Source: Chryseobacterium sp. FP211-J200 (GTDB lineage Bacteria > Bacteroidota > Bacteroidia > Flavobacteriales > Weeksellaceae). Taken from it: a DNA stretch of 64,000 nt. Position 1 is the first letter of the stretch. Every line of letters begins with the position of its first letter. Under the pieces are notes generated by a model. The model was given only the letters and a program-made list of their open reading frames with translations, ran no database searches and had not been told where the DNA came from. Made by a program: the position numbers and the translations under genes. Positions 9,328 to 18,752 of this stretch are shown piece after piece. The stretch lies in contig NZ_LSHB01000056.1 in assembly GCF_001643375.1 (NCBI RefSeq), positions 1-64,000 of the forward strand, written 5' to 3'.

Positions 9328-10557
9328 TTATTCTGATCTTAATGCTTCAATCGGTTTGATTCTCGAAGCTTTGTAAGCTGGGACAAAACCGGCAATTGTA
9401 CCTGAAAGGAGCAAACAGAAAAATGCAGCGATGATCAATCCCCAACCAACAGAAGGTTCTGAGATGAAGTAATCTTCGAGATTGTTTCCTATTAACTTTA
9501 AAGCTAAAACGCCAAGTCCAACGCCAACAAACCCTGAAATCACCGTGATCACAATACTTTCCTGAAGGATTAAGGCTACGATTCCGCCTGGTTTTGCACC
9601 AATGGCTTTTCTGACACCTATTTCTTTGGTTCTTTCCTTAACAATATATACCATGATATTACTGATCCCAATGATTCCCGCAAGCAAAGTTCCAAGACCA
9701 ATAAATCCTACAACTGCAGTGATCACAAAAAGGAATGCGAACGAATCTTGCGTATTTTTTGCATTGTTATTAATCCTGACTCCTTGCTGATCTTCGGGTG
9801 AGATCTTATGTCTTGCTTTTACCTTTTTCTCCAGTTCATCACCATATTTCACACCTTCTTCTGGTGTCATATTAGGATTGTAAGAAAGCATGACCGTGCT
9901 GATTGTATCAGAGCTTTTCTTCATTTGCTGAAGTGTAGAAAGTGGAATCGAGATATGTCGCTCGTCCCAGTCACCACCCGGATCCGAGAAAACACCAACC
10001 ACTTTGAACATTGTCCCGTTGATCTCCAGATCTTTCCCAATTGGATTTCCGTCTCGGATCAGATCCCGCCAGACCATTCTTCCGATGGAAGCTACATTTT
10101 GTTTCAGTTCATTATCTCGCTCATTGATGTACCGCCCATCGATCATGGTTCTGTTCTCCAAAAATTTTTCATCGCCTAGAACACCATTGATCTGATAACC
10201 ACCGCTTTCTTTTCCATATTTCACGGTAAGACTTGTCGTATATCTTGGGGAAGCATATTCTAATTTACCTTCACTTTCTTTTACGATTTCCTCAAAATCA
10301 TCATTGTTGAAAGTGATCTGTCTGTCCGACTGTAATCCTGCGTAAGGAATGGTCGTCTTGCCACCGAAAAGCATGATCAGATTGGTCGCATCTCTTGTAA
10401 ATGCTTTCGCAAAAGAGTTATTGAGACCATTTCCAATCCCGAACAACACGATGAAAATAAACAATCCCAAAGCCACAGTAAACCCGGAAAGTACCGTCCG
10501 CAATACATTACTGCGAATAGAACTGAATATCTCTTGCCAGCGGTCTAAGTCAAACAT
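9328..10557 (-). CDS. MacB-like ABC transporter permease (first of a pair)
   Basis: A 409-residue protein with the same architecture as its downstream paralogue: an N-terminal helix, a MacB_PCD extracytoplasmic domain and an FtsX core with the coupling sequence EIGVRKAIGAKPGGI, ending in IKPIEALRSE. The two start similarly (DRWQEIF versus DTWQEIY), which indicates tandem duplication. It lies about 116 nt downstream of the ATPase gene, the longest gap within the operon. Confidence 0.92.
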   Translation of the reverse strand: MFDLDRWQEIFSSIRSNVLRTVLSGFTVALGLFIFIVLFGIGNGLNNSFAKAFTRDATNLIMLFGGKTTIPYAGLQSDRQITFNNDDFEEIVKESEGKLEYASPRYTTSLTVKYGKESGGYQINGVLGDEKFLENRTMIDGRYINERDNELKQNVASIGRMVWRDLIRDGNPIGKDLEINGTMFKVVGVFSDPGGDWDERHISIPLSTLQQMKKSSDTISTVMLSYNPNMTPEEGVKYGDELEKKVKARHKISPEDQQGVRINNNAKNTQDSFAFLFVITAVVGFIGLGTLLAGIIGISNIMVYIVKERTKEIGVRKAIGAKPGGIVALILQESIVITVISGFVGVGLGVLALKLIGNNLEDYFISEPSVGWGLIIAAFFCLLLSGTIAGFVPAYKASRIKPIEALRSE

Positions 10558-10673
10558 AATTTTTGGGTTGTTGGTGAGTTTGTTGTTAGTTGGTTAATTA
10601 TTTTTAATAAGATAACTTTATAAATGATGTAAAAAACTGATCACTAATTAACTGTTTTACTTAATAACTACTA

Positions 10674-11375
10674 TTATAATACTATTTGATCAATGAATGT
10701 ATCGCTTTCTATCAAGCCGTCTTTGAGGACGACATTTCTTTTGGTTTGTGCCGCGACATCGGGTTCGTGTGTTACCACGACAATTGTTTTTCCTTCTTTG
10801 TTGATATCCTGAAGGAGCTTCATAATGTCATGCGTGGTTTTGGAATCCAAAGCTCCAGTTGGCTCATCTGCTAGAATCAATTTTGGGTCTGTGATGAGTG
10901 CTCTTGCGATGGCGATCCTTTGTTTCTGTCCACCCGAAAGTTCGCTTGGAAGGTGATTTGCCCAAGCTAGAAGTCCTACTTTTTCCAGATATTCTTCGGC
11001 GCGTTTGGTTCTTTCTTTTCGGGAGACATTTTGATAATATAAAGGCAAAGCCACATTGTCCAAAGCCGTTTTATAGTTGATCAAATTAAATGACTGAAAG
11101 ATAAATCCAAGAAAACGACTTCTATATTCCGCCGCTTTTACTTCTGTCAAATGTTTGATGGGAACGCCGTCCAATTCATAAACACCATTATCAGCTTCAT
11201 CCAATATTCCGATGATGTTCAGCAAAGTAGATTTTCCGGAACCGGAACTTCCCATGATAGAGACAAACTCGCCTTGCTCGATATTCAGGTTGATGCCTTT
11301 CAGAACATGAAGTTTGCTTTTGCCTGTATCGTAGGATTTGTTGATATCTTCTATTTTCAGAATCGGATGAGACAT
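10674..11375 (-). CDS. ABC exporter ATP-binding protein, MacB/LolD type
   Basis: A 233-residue ATPase that powers the two adjacent permeases. Walker [10 protein letters not shown] lies near residues 42-50, the signature LSGGQKQR near 140, and Walker [14 protein letters not shown] near 160, where the PTGALDS form is typical of the MacB/LolD group. The H-loop is in [10 protein letters not shown]. It is the first gene of the operon, and its upstream DNA carries a long inverted repeat shared with the divergent tolC-like gene. Confidence 0.95.
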   Translation of the reverse strand: MSHPILKIEDINKSYDTGKSKLHVLKGINLNIEQGEFVSIMGSSGSGKSTLLNIIGILDEADNGVYELDGVPIKHLTEVKAAEYRSRFLGFIFQSFNLINYKTALDNVALPLYYQNVSRKERTKRAEEYLEKVGLLAWANHLPSELSGGQKQRIAIARALITDPKLILADEPTGALDSKTTHDIMKLLQDINKEGKTIVVVTHEPDVAAQTKRNVVLKDGLIESDTFIDQIVL

Positions 11376-11730
11376 TGTCTGGATTTTACATATAAGTAAA
11401 TGTTAATATGAAATTGTTACAATGAAATAATTAAAAGATCAAAAAAACTGAAAACTCAAATCATAATTGAAATATGAAACAAGGTAGACTGTTGAATAGA
11501 GGCGTCAGCGCGTGAGGGCGGAGGGCTTTGTTGGAGCTCTTTTTTATTTTTGTCATCCTGAGGCTCTCGAAGGGTGGCAAAAATAAAAAAGAGCGACTGC
11601 CCGTAGACCGAACCATTTTTTTTGCGGAGGGACCTCGGCGATGAAAAAAAATGGGGCACGCCCAAATTATTTTTTTTTCGACGTAACATTTTCACAATTC
11701 CGAAGTCTTATTGTATATAATTTTTCTCTT
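11376..11730. repeat. Intergenic element with a perfect 16-bp inverted repeat
   Basis: This 355-nt gap separates the exporter ATPase from the divergent TolC gene. GCTCTTTTTTATTTTT at 11536-11551 is exactly complementary to 11579-11594. The 27-nt loop holds a 22-bp word (11552-11573) that recurs identically at 28369-28390. GC-rich direct pieces flank it (GAGGGCGGAGGG at 11515-11526, then CGGAGGGACCTCGG). The composition differs from neighbouring coding DNA. No gene is visible; both promoters must lie here, but no TAnnTTTG box stands out. Confidence 0.6.
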
Positions 11731-13092
11731 ATGCTTAAAAAAGTTTTTTGTATTTCGCTTTTGTCTATTGGAGTTTTGGGGTTTTCTCAGAAGAAATGGA
11801 CCATTCAGGAATGTGTGGATTATGCGATCAAAAATAATCTGCAGGTTCAGGCACAGGCTTACAACAAAGATGTGCAGACAAAAAATCTTGAAATGGCAAA
11901 GAGAGAATATCTGCCTTCGGTTTCCGGAACGATCTCCAACAATGCCAATTTCGGACAATCTTTGGTAGGAACCACAAGTATCCGAAACGACAGCTACTAC
12001 AACGGTGCAAATGTTGGCGCCAATATTTTGGTTTACAACAACGGAAGGCTTGAGAAAACGGTAAGAAAAACAGGCTTCGATGTCGAGGCAAGTTTACAGG
12101 ACATCGAAACGATAAAAAATAACATCGCACTTCAAATCGCTCAACAATATTTGAATGTCATGCTAAACAGAGAGATCAAAAAAATCTCTGAAAGCGCGAT
12201 GGAAAATGCGCAAAAGCTTTATGACAGAGCTAAGATCACCACCGATGTCGGAACAACTGCGCAAACGGTTCTAGCAGAAGCAACCGCCTCTCTCGCCAGA
12301 GAAAAGCAAAATGTGAAAACAGCGCAGATCAATGTGGACAAAGCTTTGTTTGCAATGGCGCAGATCTTACAACTTCAGGATTATAAAACCTTTGACGTGG
12401 TCGACATTCCTGTTCCGGATGAATTGACGCCTCAAACAGAAACTGTAGATGAAGTTTTGAACATTGCCTACGGCTCTCAACCTGTCATAAAAGCAGCTGA
12501 AACCAGAATCAAAGCTGCAGAAGCTCAAACCGAAGTTGTAAGAACCAATTTTTATCCAACGATAAGCGCCTCTGCAGGAATTGGAAGTTTTTACAACAAT
12601 CTTTTGAACAAGAACACCCTTGGTTACGGTCTGGATGCAGTGGGAAATCCTGTTGCCGTTACAGAAAGAAATTTCACCCAGCAATACAGTGATAACTTCG
12701 GACAACAACTTAGTTTAACGGCAAACATTCCGATTTTTAATAAAGGAATCACGAAACTTCAAGTGGAGCAAACGAAGATCAATGAACTGGTGGCCAAGAA
12801 TAATTTGGAGCAACAAAAATTCCAATTGAAGCAGGATATTCAGCAAGCGCAGTTCAACGCAGATTCAAATTACGAAATATATGTTTCTGCTATGGAAGCT
12901 GAGAGAAGTACAAAATTGGCTTTAGATTTCGCCACAAAAAGTTATGATGCCGGACGTTCCACAATCTATGATGTAACGATGGCGAGAAATAATTACGCCA
13001 ATGCGCAAGGTTCTGTGGCTCAGGCAAAATACAACTATCTCTTCAGCATAAAAGTTCTGGATTTCTATGCAGGACGTGGGATTTCGCTTTAA
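11731..13092 (+). CDS. TolC family outer-membrane efflux protein
   Basis: Trimeric outer-membrane channel that completes a tripartite exporter. The 453-residue form has a Sec signal peptide ending near GFSQ, followed by the family opening KKWTIQECVDYAIKNN, two OEP repeats and long coiled-coil helices (about residues 160-230 and 360-440). The reading frame extends 90 nt further upstream, but that stretch encodes a Lys/Phe-rich sequence inside the intergenic repeat, so the ATG at 11731, directly before the signal peptide, was chosen. It is divergent from the macA-like operon, its likely partner. Confidence 0.92.
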   Translation: MLKKVFCISLLSIGVLGFSQKKWTIQECVDYAIKNNLQVQAQAYNKDVQTKNLEMAKREYLPSVSGTISNNANFGQSLVGTTSIRNDSYYNGANVGANILVYNNGRLEKTVRKTGFDVEASLQDIETIKNNIALQIAQQYLNVMLNREIKKISESAMENAQKLYDRAKITTDVGTTAQTVLAEATASLAREKQNVKTAQINVDKALFAMAQILQLQDYKTFDVVDIPVPDELTPQTETVDEVLNIAYGSQPVIKAAETRIKAAEAQTEVVRTNFYPTISASAGIGSFYNNLLNKNTLGYGLDAVGNPVAVTERNFTQQYSDNFGQQLSLTANIPIFNKGITKLQVEQTKINELVAKNNLEQQKFQLKQDIQQAQFNADSNYEIYVSAMEAERSTKLALDFATKSYDAGRSTIYDVTMARNNYANAQGSVAQAKYNYLFSIKVLDFYAGRGISL

Positions 13093-13143
13093 GTAAAACA
13101 AAAACGCAAAGACGCAAGCAAGTTTTTGAATCGATAATATTTT

Positions 13144-13175
13144 AAAAGTCGCAAAGCCAATCTTTGCGACTTTTT
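13144..13175 (+). terminator. Rho-independent terminator of the TolC gene
   Basis: AAAAGTCGCAAAG (13144-13156) pairs perfectly with CTTTGCGACTTTT (13162-13174). The arms use the dispersed GCAAAG repeat vocabulary also found at 13098-13114, 31175-31304 and 49245-49300. Confidence 0.85.
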
Positions 13176-13232
13176 CTTCTTTTGTAGAGACAACTTTTGC
13201 GACTTTGCGATAAAAATTATTGATATTTTTCT

Positions 13233-13240
13233 TATCTTTG
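13233..13240 (+). promoter_or_regulatory. -7 box placed 4 nt before the NUDIX start codon
   Basis: TATCTTTG is an exact TAnnTTTG match. The ATG at 13245 follows after four bases, where the transcription start is expected, so the mRNA should be leaderless or nearly so. Confidence 0.6.
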
Positions 13241-13244
13241 AGAG

Positions 13245-13874
13245 ATGCAGACCTTCGGAAAAGATTTACTCAGAGATATAAAAAGCGCGGAACTATTGGG
13301 CGAGAATGCACACAAGATCTATTCTCCGCCTTATCGTCCTGTTTACAGTTATGAAGACATCCTGACGAAGAATCCGAAATTTGCAGCCGTCAACATTCTT
13401 CTTTATTTAAAAGATAACGAGTGGCATTTTCCATTGATCGTACGTTCTCAAAACGAAAGAGATCGACACAGCGGACAAATATCTTTGCCAGGCGGAAAAA
13501 ATGAAAAAGAAGATTTGGACTTTGCTCACACGGCAAAACGTGAAACGTCGGAAGAATTGGGAATCGAGGAACATTATGTGAGAATCATTCGAGAAATGTC
13601 ACCGATATATATTCCACCTAGTAATTTCTATGTTCATTCCTTTGTTTCCTACACCAAGAAAAATCCAGAATTTTTCCTTCAGGAAAGTGAAGCTGTGGAA
13701 TTGATAGAATTTCCGATCTCGTCTTTATTAAGTCTTCCAGACCAGCCAAAAAATATGGTATTGCCTTCAACAAACGGAGCGCAAGTTCCAGTCATCGATT
13801 TTAATGGTTACATCATCTGGGGCGCTACCTCTATGATACTCAGCGAATTCAGTAACTTATTAAAAAATGTTTAG
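13245..13874 (+). CDS. NUDIX hydrolase, coenzyme A pyrophosphatase type
   Basis: A 209-residue hydrolase that probably cleaves CoA or acyl-CoA to phosphopantetheine and 3',5'-ADP (NudL family). The family pattern LPGGKNEKEDLDFAHTAKRE and the following TSEELGI give the Nudix box (about residues 82-108) with its metal-binding glutamates, preceded by the RSQNERDRHSGQISLPGG block typical of CoA-ases. The promoter box sits 4 nt upstream of the ATG, so there is no room for an untranslated leader. It is followed by an acyltransferase gene after 93 nt. Confidence 0.88.
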   Translation: MQTFGKDLLRDIKSAELLGENAHKIYSPPYRPVYSYEDILTKNPKFAAVNILLYLKDNEWHFPLIVRSQNERDRHSGQISLPGGKNEKEDLDFAHTAKRETSEELGIEEHYVRIIREMSPIYIPPSNFYVHSFVSYTKKNPEFFLQESEAVELIEFPISSLLSLPDQPKNMVLPSTNGAQVPVIDFNGYIIWGATSMILSEFSNLLKNV

Positions 13875-13967
13875 TTTTGCACAGATTCCTACAGCTTAGG
13901 AACGGAAATTGGTTATCACTTTCAACACATCACATTGATTTTTAGTCTCAAAACTAATTAAACGTAA

Positions 13968-14759
13968 ATGGCAAAAAAAAATATTTTTACCGATTCTTTT
14001 GGAAATATTTATATTCTGAAAAGAGTGATCATCTTCATTCTTGGCGTGGTTTCTTACAGGAGATTCAATGGCTTTAATAAACTGAAGATCACAGGAACAG
14101 AAAATCTTTCTGATCTGCCAGACAGCAATGTCCTTTTCGTTTCCAATCATCAAACTTATTTTGCTGATGTTGCCGCGATGTATCACGCTTTCTGCGCGGT
14201 AAATAATGGTTATCACAACACGATAAAAAATCCAGTCTATCTTCTAAACCCAAAAGTCGATTTCTACTATGTTGCGGCAGAAGAAACGATGAATAAGGGA
14301 ATTCTTGCAAGAATTTTTAAAATTGCCGGAGCGATCACAGTCAAAAGAACTTGGCGCGCCGAAGGTAAAAATGTCAACAGAATGGTTGACTTATCCGAAA
14401 TTGAAAATATTATGAAAGCCCTCGATAATGGCTGGGTCATCACATTTCCCCAAGGTACAACTTCCGCTTTTGCACAAGGCAGAAAAGGAACGGCAAAACT
14501 CATCAAGAATCAAAGACCAACCGTCATTCCGATCAAGATCAATGGTTTCCGACGTGCATTTGACAAGAAAGGTTTGAAGATAAAAGTAACAGGCGTAAAA
14601 CCGACGATGGAGTTCAAACCGGTTTTGGATATTGATTACGACAACGAATCGGCGACTGAGATCCTGGACAAGATCATGCACGCCATCGAGCAGACTCCGG
14701 AACACAACATTCTGCACGATTACGATACCAAATTGAAAGAAACAAAAACTCAAGAATAA
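13968..14759 (+). CDS. 1-acylglycerol-3-phosphate acyltransferase-like (PlsC family)
   Basis: A 263-residue membrane-associated acyltransferase, expected to acylate lysophosphatidate or a related acceptor. Motif I reads NHQTYFADV (about residues 60-68), with His and Asp separated by five residues instead of the canonical four. Motif III reads FPQGTTS (about 160-166), where FPEGTRS is usual. One hydrophobic segment lies near residues 20-35. The altered motifs leave the exact substrate open. It ends at a bidirectional terminator. Confidence 0.8.
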   Translation: MAKKNIFTDSFGNIYILKRVIIFILGVVSYRRFNGFNKLKITGTENLSDLPDSNVLFVSNHQTYFADVAAMYHAFCAVNNGYHNTIKNPVYLLNPKVDFYYVAAEETMNKGILARIFKIAGAITVKRTWRAEGKNVNRMVDLSEIENIMKALDNGWVITFPQGTTSAFAQGRKGTAKLIKNQRPTVIPIKINGFRRAFDKKGLKIKVTGVKPTMEFKPVLDIDYDNESATEILDKIMHAIEQTPEHNILHDYDTKLKETKTQE

Positions 14760-14789
14760 AAAACGGCTACTGGAAAAGTAGCCGTTTTT
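14759..14789 (+). terminator. Bidirectional terminator between the acyltransferase gene and fabV
   Basis: AAACGGCTAC (14761-14770) pairs with GTAGCCGTTT (14778-14787). It is flanked by A and T runs and lies between converging genes. Confidence 0.88.
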
Positions 14790-14849
14790 GTTTTAATTTA
14801 AGAACTTAACAAATCTATTATCTATCAGTCTATTATCTCTTAGTCTTAA

Positions 14850-16052
14850 TTAAGCTTCAATACTTGGAACTTGAACATTCTCGTTTGCATCTTTTTCATA
14901 ATCGATCCCGTCTACTTCGAAGCCAAAAAGGTTGAAGAATTCTTTTCTATAACCAGCGATATCACTGATTTCAGAAAGGTTTTCGGTTGTCGTTTCCTTC
15001 CACAATCTGTCCACCTCTGCTTGTACATCTTCTGCCATTTCCCAGTCGTCAACGCGGATTCTACCAGCTTCATCCAAAGGAACTTCGCCATTTTCTGTGT
15101 ATAATCTATCAGCAAAAAGTCTTTGGATCTGCTCAATGGTTCCTTCGTGCGTTCCTTTTGCCTTCATCACTTTATAAAGTAGAGAAATATACAATGGAAC
15201 TACAGGAATCGCTGAACTAGACTGCGTTACCAAAGCTTTGTTCACAGAAACATAAGATTTTCCGTTAAGGTCTTTTAGAAGGTCATTTAGAACTGTTACA
15301 GTCGCTTCAAGGTCGTTTTTCGCCTGACCGATGGTTCCGTTTCTGTAGATTGGGAAAGTCAGCTCAGGGCCGATGTAAGAATAGGCAACCGTCTGAACGC
15401 CGTCAGCTAAAACGCCAGCCGCTTTCAAATCCTCCATCCAGAATTTCCAGTCTTCGCCACCCATTACGGCAACCGTGTTAGGAATATCCTCTTCGTTTTC
15501 AACAGGAGCAATCGTCACATCAGAAACTACGCCTGTGTGGAAATCAACCGTTTTGTTGGTGTAAGAATTTCCAATTGGTTTAAGAACAGATGAATGTGCA
15601 ACGCCAGTTTTTGGATGCGTTCTTCTTGGAGAAGCCAAACTGTAAACCACCAGATCAATTTGACCAAGATCTTTTTTGATTAGCTCGATTGTTTGTTTTT
15701 TGATGTCGTCTGAGAATGCATCACCGTTGATACTTTTGGCGTAAAGTCCGGCTTCCTGCGCTTCTTTTTCGAAAGCGGCAGAATTGTACCAGCCAGCAGT
15801 TCCCATTTTCCCTTCAGAAGCTGGTTTCTCAAAGAAAACACCCACTGTAGCAGCATCTGAACCGAAAGCCGCTGTGATCCTGGAAGAAAGTCCAAAACCT
15901 GTAGAAGCACCGATGACCAAAACTTTTTTTGGTCCGTTTTTGATGGCACCTTTGGACTTTACATATTCTATTTGATTTTTTACGCTTTGAAGCGCTCCAT
16001 CAGGATGCGCAGTCAAACATATAAATCCTCTTGTTCTTGGTTGAATAATCAT
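14850..16052 (-). CDS. fabV: Enoyl-ACP reductase FabV (trans-2-enoyl-CoA reductase family)
   Basis: NADH-dependent reductase for the last step of the fatty acid elongation cycle; FabV enzymes are intrinsically poorly sensitive to triclosan. The 400-residue length is standard. The N terminus MIIQPRTRGFICLTAHPDG is the family opening, so the start at 16052 was preferred over an ATG 21 nt upstream. A long-spaced nucleotide motif VLVIGASTGFGLSSR lies near residues 45-60, and the active-site Tyr-x8-Lys is visible as YRNGTIGQAK near residues 230-240. It stands alone between a terminator and topB. Confidence 0.95.
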   Translation of the reverse strand: MIIQPRTRGFICLTAHPDGALQSVKNQIEYVKSKGAIKNGPKKVLVIGASTGFGLSSRITAAFGSDAATVGVFFEKPASEGKMGTAGWYNSAAFEKEAQEAGLYAKSINGDAFSDDIKKQTIELIKKDLGQIDLVVYSLASPRRTHPKTGVAHSSVLKPIGNSYTNKTVDFHTGVVSDVTIAPVENEEDIPNTVAVMGGEDWKFWMEDLKAAGVLADGVQTVAYSYIGPELTFPIYRNGTIGQAKNDLEATVTVLNDLLKDLNGKSYVSVNKALVTQSSSAIPVVPLYISLLYKVMKAKGTHEGTIEQIQRLFADRLYTENGEVPLDEAGRIRVDDWEMAEDVQAEVDRLWKETTTENLSEISDIAGYRKEFFNLFGFEVDGIDYEKDANENVQVPSIEA

Positions 16053-16158
16053 TGTTGAAATTATTTTTAGCATTGCAAATTAAAGAAATTTGAGCAAATA
16101 ATAAGGAATTATCTGCAAAAAAGGTTTTCAGAAATCGATGCGTGAAGGGTTTGATTTT

Positions 16159-18258
16159 TTATTTTAAGCCAACGGAAAAATCATCATTCAGAATTAAAAC
16201 ACCTTCTTCCTGGCCTTCTGTGAAACCTTTTAGTTTGGATGTTTTGCTTTTCAGAATCAAATCCTGTAGTTGCTTTTCCGACAGTTTTTTTCCAAGTATT
16301 TCAAATGAGACTTTGAAGCCACAAGCTTTGAAATCCGAACAGCCGATGGCCGTTTTTCCTTTCATCAACATATTGGATTTACACTTTGGACATTGGGTTT
16401 CTGTCCAGATGATCTCCGTTTTTACTCTTGGTACTTTTTCTTTTGGCGGTGGAGGTTTTTCTTCCTCAAAATTGATCACTTTTCCTTTTGAACTAATGAC
16501 TTTTCGCGTAAGTTCCGTTACCATTTCTATCAATTCGTCTTTGAATTGGTTGGCTTCGTACTCACCTTTTTCGATTCTGCGGAGTTTGGATTCCCATTCT
16601 CCTGTGAGTTCTGGGCTTTTCAAAACTTCATCTTCAATCGTGTCAATCAAATCAATACCAATCGAGGTTGCGACAAGGTTTTTCTTTTTACGTTCGATGT
16701 ATTTTCGTCGGAACAAAGTTTCGATGATGTTGGCTCGGGTTGATGGTCTTCCGATGCCGTTGTTTTTGAGCATTTCGCGGAGTTCCTCATCTTCCACTTG
16801 TTTCCCTGCAGTTTCCATTGCTCTCAGCAATGTCGCTTCTGTGTAAGGTTTTGGTGGCGAGGTTTTTCCTTGATGAATCAAAGGTGTGTGGTCGCCATTT
16901 TCGCCCGCTACAAATTCCGGAATTGTTTGTTCCTCGTCTTTATCTTTTTCGTCCTTTTCCTCTTTTTTGTCTTTTGCATAAACCGCTCGCCAGCCTGGTT
17001 CCAGGATTTGTTTTCCGGAAGCTTTGAAGGGAATTGTCCCGACTTGACCTTCCACCAAAGTATTTGAAATTTTACATTCTGGATAAAAAACAGCGATGAA
17101 TCGTTTGGCTACTAAATCATAAATTAATTTTTCCTCTCGACTCAAGTTTGATGAAGGCGGAATTTCTGTCGGAATGATGGCGTGGTGGTCCGTCACTTTT
17201 GTATCATCGAAAACCGCTTTCGTTTTCGGGATTGGCTGAGAAAGTAAGGGCGAAATCAAGTCTGAGTAAATCGTCATACTTTTCAGAATTCCACCAATTT
17301 TTGGATAGAGGTTTTCTGATAAATAAGTCGTATCAACTCTTGGATAAGTTGTGTGTTTTTTCTCGTAAAGACTTTGAATATAATTAAGCGTATGTTCCGC
17401 AGAGAAACCAAATTTCTTATTCGCTTCCACCTGAAGTCCCGTCAAATCGAATAATCTTGGATTTTTTTCTTTTCCTTCCTTAATTTCGAAAGAGACAATT
17501 TCGAATTGATTATTCTTGAGATATTCTAAACCTTTTTCTGCTTTTTCTAAGGTTTTTAATCTATCGATTGATGCGCTAAAAAGAACATCCCTGTATTTCG
17601 TTTTCAGTTCCCAATATTCTTCCTGAGAAAACGCATCGATTTCTTTTTGACGCTGAACAAGCATTGCCAAAGTCGGCGTTTGAACGCGTCCAATCGATAA
17701 AACCGCTTTGTTTCCTCCAAATTTCTTGGTGAATAATCTTGTAGCGTTGATTCCCAGAAGCCAATCGCCAATTGCTCTTGCGTTTCCCGCCTGATACAGA
17801 TTTTTGTAATCTTCTGCAGGTTTCAGATTTTCAAAACCTTCTTTTATAGAATCTTCTGTCAAGGACGAAATCCAAAGACGTTTCATTGGTTTGTCGCATT
17901 TTGCTTTTTGCAGAACCCAACGCTGGATGAGCTCTCCCTCCTGCCCGGCATCACCACAATTGATGACCTCATCACATTCCTGCACCAATTTTGCGATGGT
18001 GTTGAATTGTTTCTCAACGCCATTGTTATCAATCAATTTGATTCCGAATTGTTTGGGAATGATGGGCAGGAAAATTAAATCCCAGGATTTGAAATGTGGT
18101 GCATAATCCTGCGGTTCTTTCAGGGTGCAAAGATGTCCGAAAGTCCAGGTGACACAATAGCCGTTTCCTTCCATATAGCCGCTTTTGGGATTATTGGCTC
18201 CCAAAACTTTGGCAATATCACGGGCAACGCTGGGTTTTTCGGCTATACAAAGTTTCAT
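16159..18258 (-). CDS. topB: DNA topoisomerase III (type IA)
   Basis: Single-strand-passing topoisomerase of 699 residues. The Toprim domain opens with CIAEKPSVARDIAKVLG and holds the acidic cluster near CGDAGQEGE. The catalytic tyrosine is in TTYPRVDT (about residue 305). A C-terminal zinc finger of the form CPKCKS...GCSDFKACGF (about 620-650) and a tail follow. A charged Lys/Glu/Asp insert (about 410-425) is unusual but common in Bacteroidota copies. Such TopB proteins occur both on chromosomes and in conjugative elements; no conjugation genes are nearby, so it looks like the chromosomal copy. Confidence 0.93.
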   Translation of the reverse strand: MKLCIAEKPSVARDIAKVLGANNPKSGYMEGNGYCVTWTFGHLCTLKEPQDYAPHFKSWDLIFLPIIPKQFGIKLIDNNGVEKQFNTIAKLVQECDEVINCGDAGQEGELIQRWVLQKAKCDKPMKRLWISSLTEDSIKEGFENLKPAEDYKNLYQAGNARAIGDWLLGINATRLFTKKFGGNKAVLSIGRVQTPTLAMLVQRQKEIDAFSQEEYWELKTKYRDVLFSASIDRLKTLEKAEKGLEYLKNNQFEIVSFEIKEGKEKNPRLFDLTGLQVEANKKFGFSAEHTLNYIQSLYEKKHTTYPRVDTTYLSENLYPKIGGILKSMTIYSDLISPLLSQPIPKTKAVFDDTKVTDHHAIIPTEIPPSSNLSREEKLIYDLVAKRFIAVFYPECKISNTLVEGQVGTIPFKASGKQILEPGWRAVYAKDKKEEKDEKDKDEEQTIPEFVAGENGDHTPLIHQGKTSPPKPYTEATLLRAMETAGKQVEDEELREMLKNNGIGRPSTRANIIETLFRRKYIERKKKNLVATSIGIDLIDTIEDEVLKSPELTGEWESKLRRIEKGEYEANQFKDELIEMVTELTRKVISSKGKVINFEEEKPPPPKEKVPRVKTEIIWTETQCPKCKSNMLMKGKTAIGCSDFKACGFKVSFEILGKKLSEKQLQDLILKSKTSKLKGFTEGQEEGVLILNDDFSVGLK

Positions 18259-18497
18259 TTGAGGATTCTATTTTCTTTAAAGGTCAAATGGAACGTCAAG
18301 ACGTTTCATTTTCAGTTTGGAAATAAGGCTTGCAAAAATGCGATTTTTAAATTGAAAAAACGAGGGATTTTTAATCTAAAGTCTTCAAATATTATTGTAT
18401 CATTTAACACTTAAGTTTAATTGTAATTGAATATAAAGTCACATAAGAACACGTAAGTTTTTTTAATCTTCGATCTTTAAAATAATGTTTCAACTCT
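18259..18497. other. Non-coding stretch upstream of topB
   Basis: AT-rich DNA with no supported gene. It holds a perfect palindrome AACGTCAAGACGTT at 18292-18305, 34 nt upstream of the topB start, which could be an operator. The remaining DNA up to 18752 contains the structured repeat described next and a terminator. Confidence 0.4.
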
Positions 18498-18619
18498 GCG
18501 AAGCGCGCCCCGACTTGAGTGGAGCTCATTTTTTGTGGCTGGTTTTAGGGTCGGCAAAAATAGCGGGAACGGAAGGCGGATAAAGGCGCCCAAACCTAAC
18601 AAAGTGGTTCGACGTAGTC
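18498..18619 (+). repeat. Dispersed structured intergenic element, copy A
   Basis: The 97-nt core (18498-18594) differs at only two bases from the reverse complement of 37913-38009. Terminal GCGCC/GGCGC can pair, and an inner TTTTTTG/CAAAAA stem closes a variable centre. An extra module at 18595-18619 (CCTAAC...GTGGTTCGACGTAGTC) recurs at 46316-46341. It lies between topB and the second TolC gene. Confidence 0.8.
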
Positions 18620-18639
18620 AAATAATTATTAAAAAGAAA

Positions 18640-18672
18640 AATCCCTCCGAAGTGTGAGCCGTCGGAAGGATT
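18640..18672 (-). terminator. Terminator of the second exporter operon
   Basis: AATCCcTCCGA at 18640-18650 and TCGGAaGGATT at 18662-18672 form a stem. On the minus strand it is followed by T5 C T5, as expected for an end signal after the TolC gene that stops at 18753. Confidence 0.75.
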
Positions 18673-18752
18673 CGTGAGAAAATAATATAATGTATGTTTT
18701 GAAATTGGTGTGAAAGTCTTTGACTGCGCTCAGACTGACATTTTTCACATCT

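Noticed and set aside
11641-11730. Longer N terminus of the first TolC protein
   Set aside because: The extra 30 residues are encoded by the intergenic repeat and precede a complete signal peptide.
16159-18258. topB as evidence of a conjugative element
   Set aside because: No tra, mobilisation or integrase genes are nearby; the neighbours are housekeeping genes.
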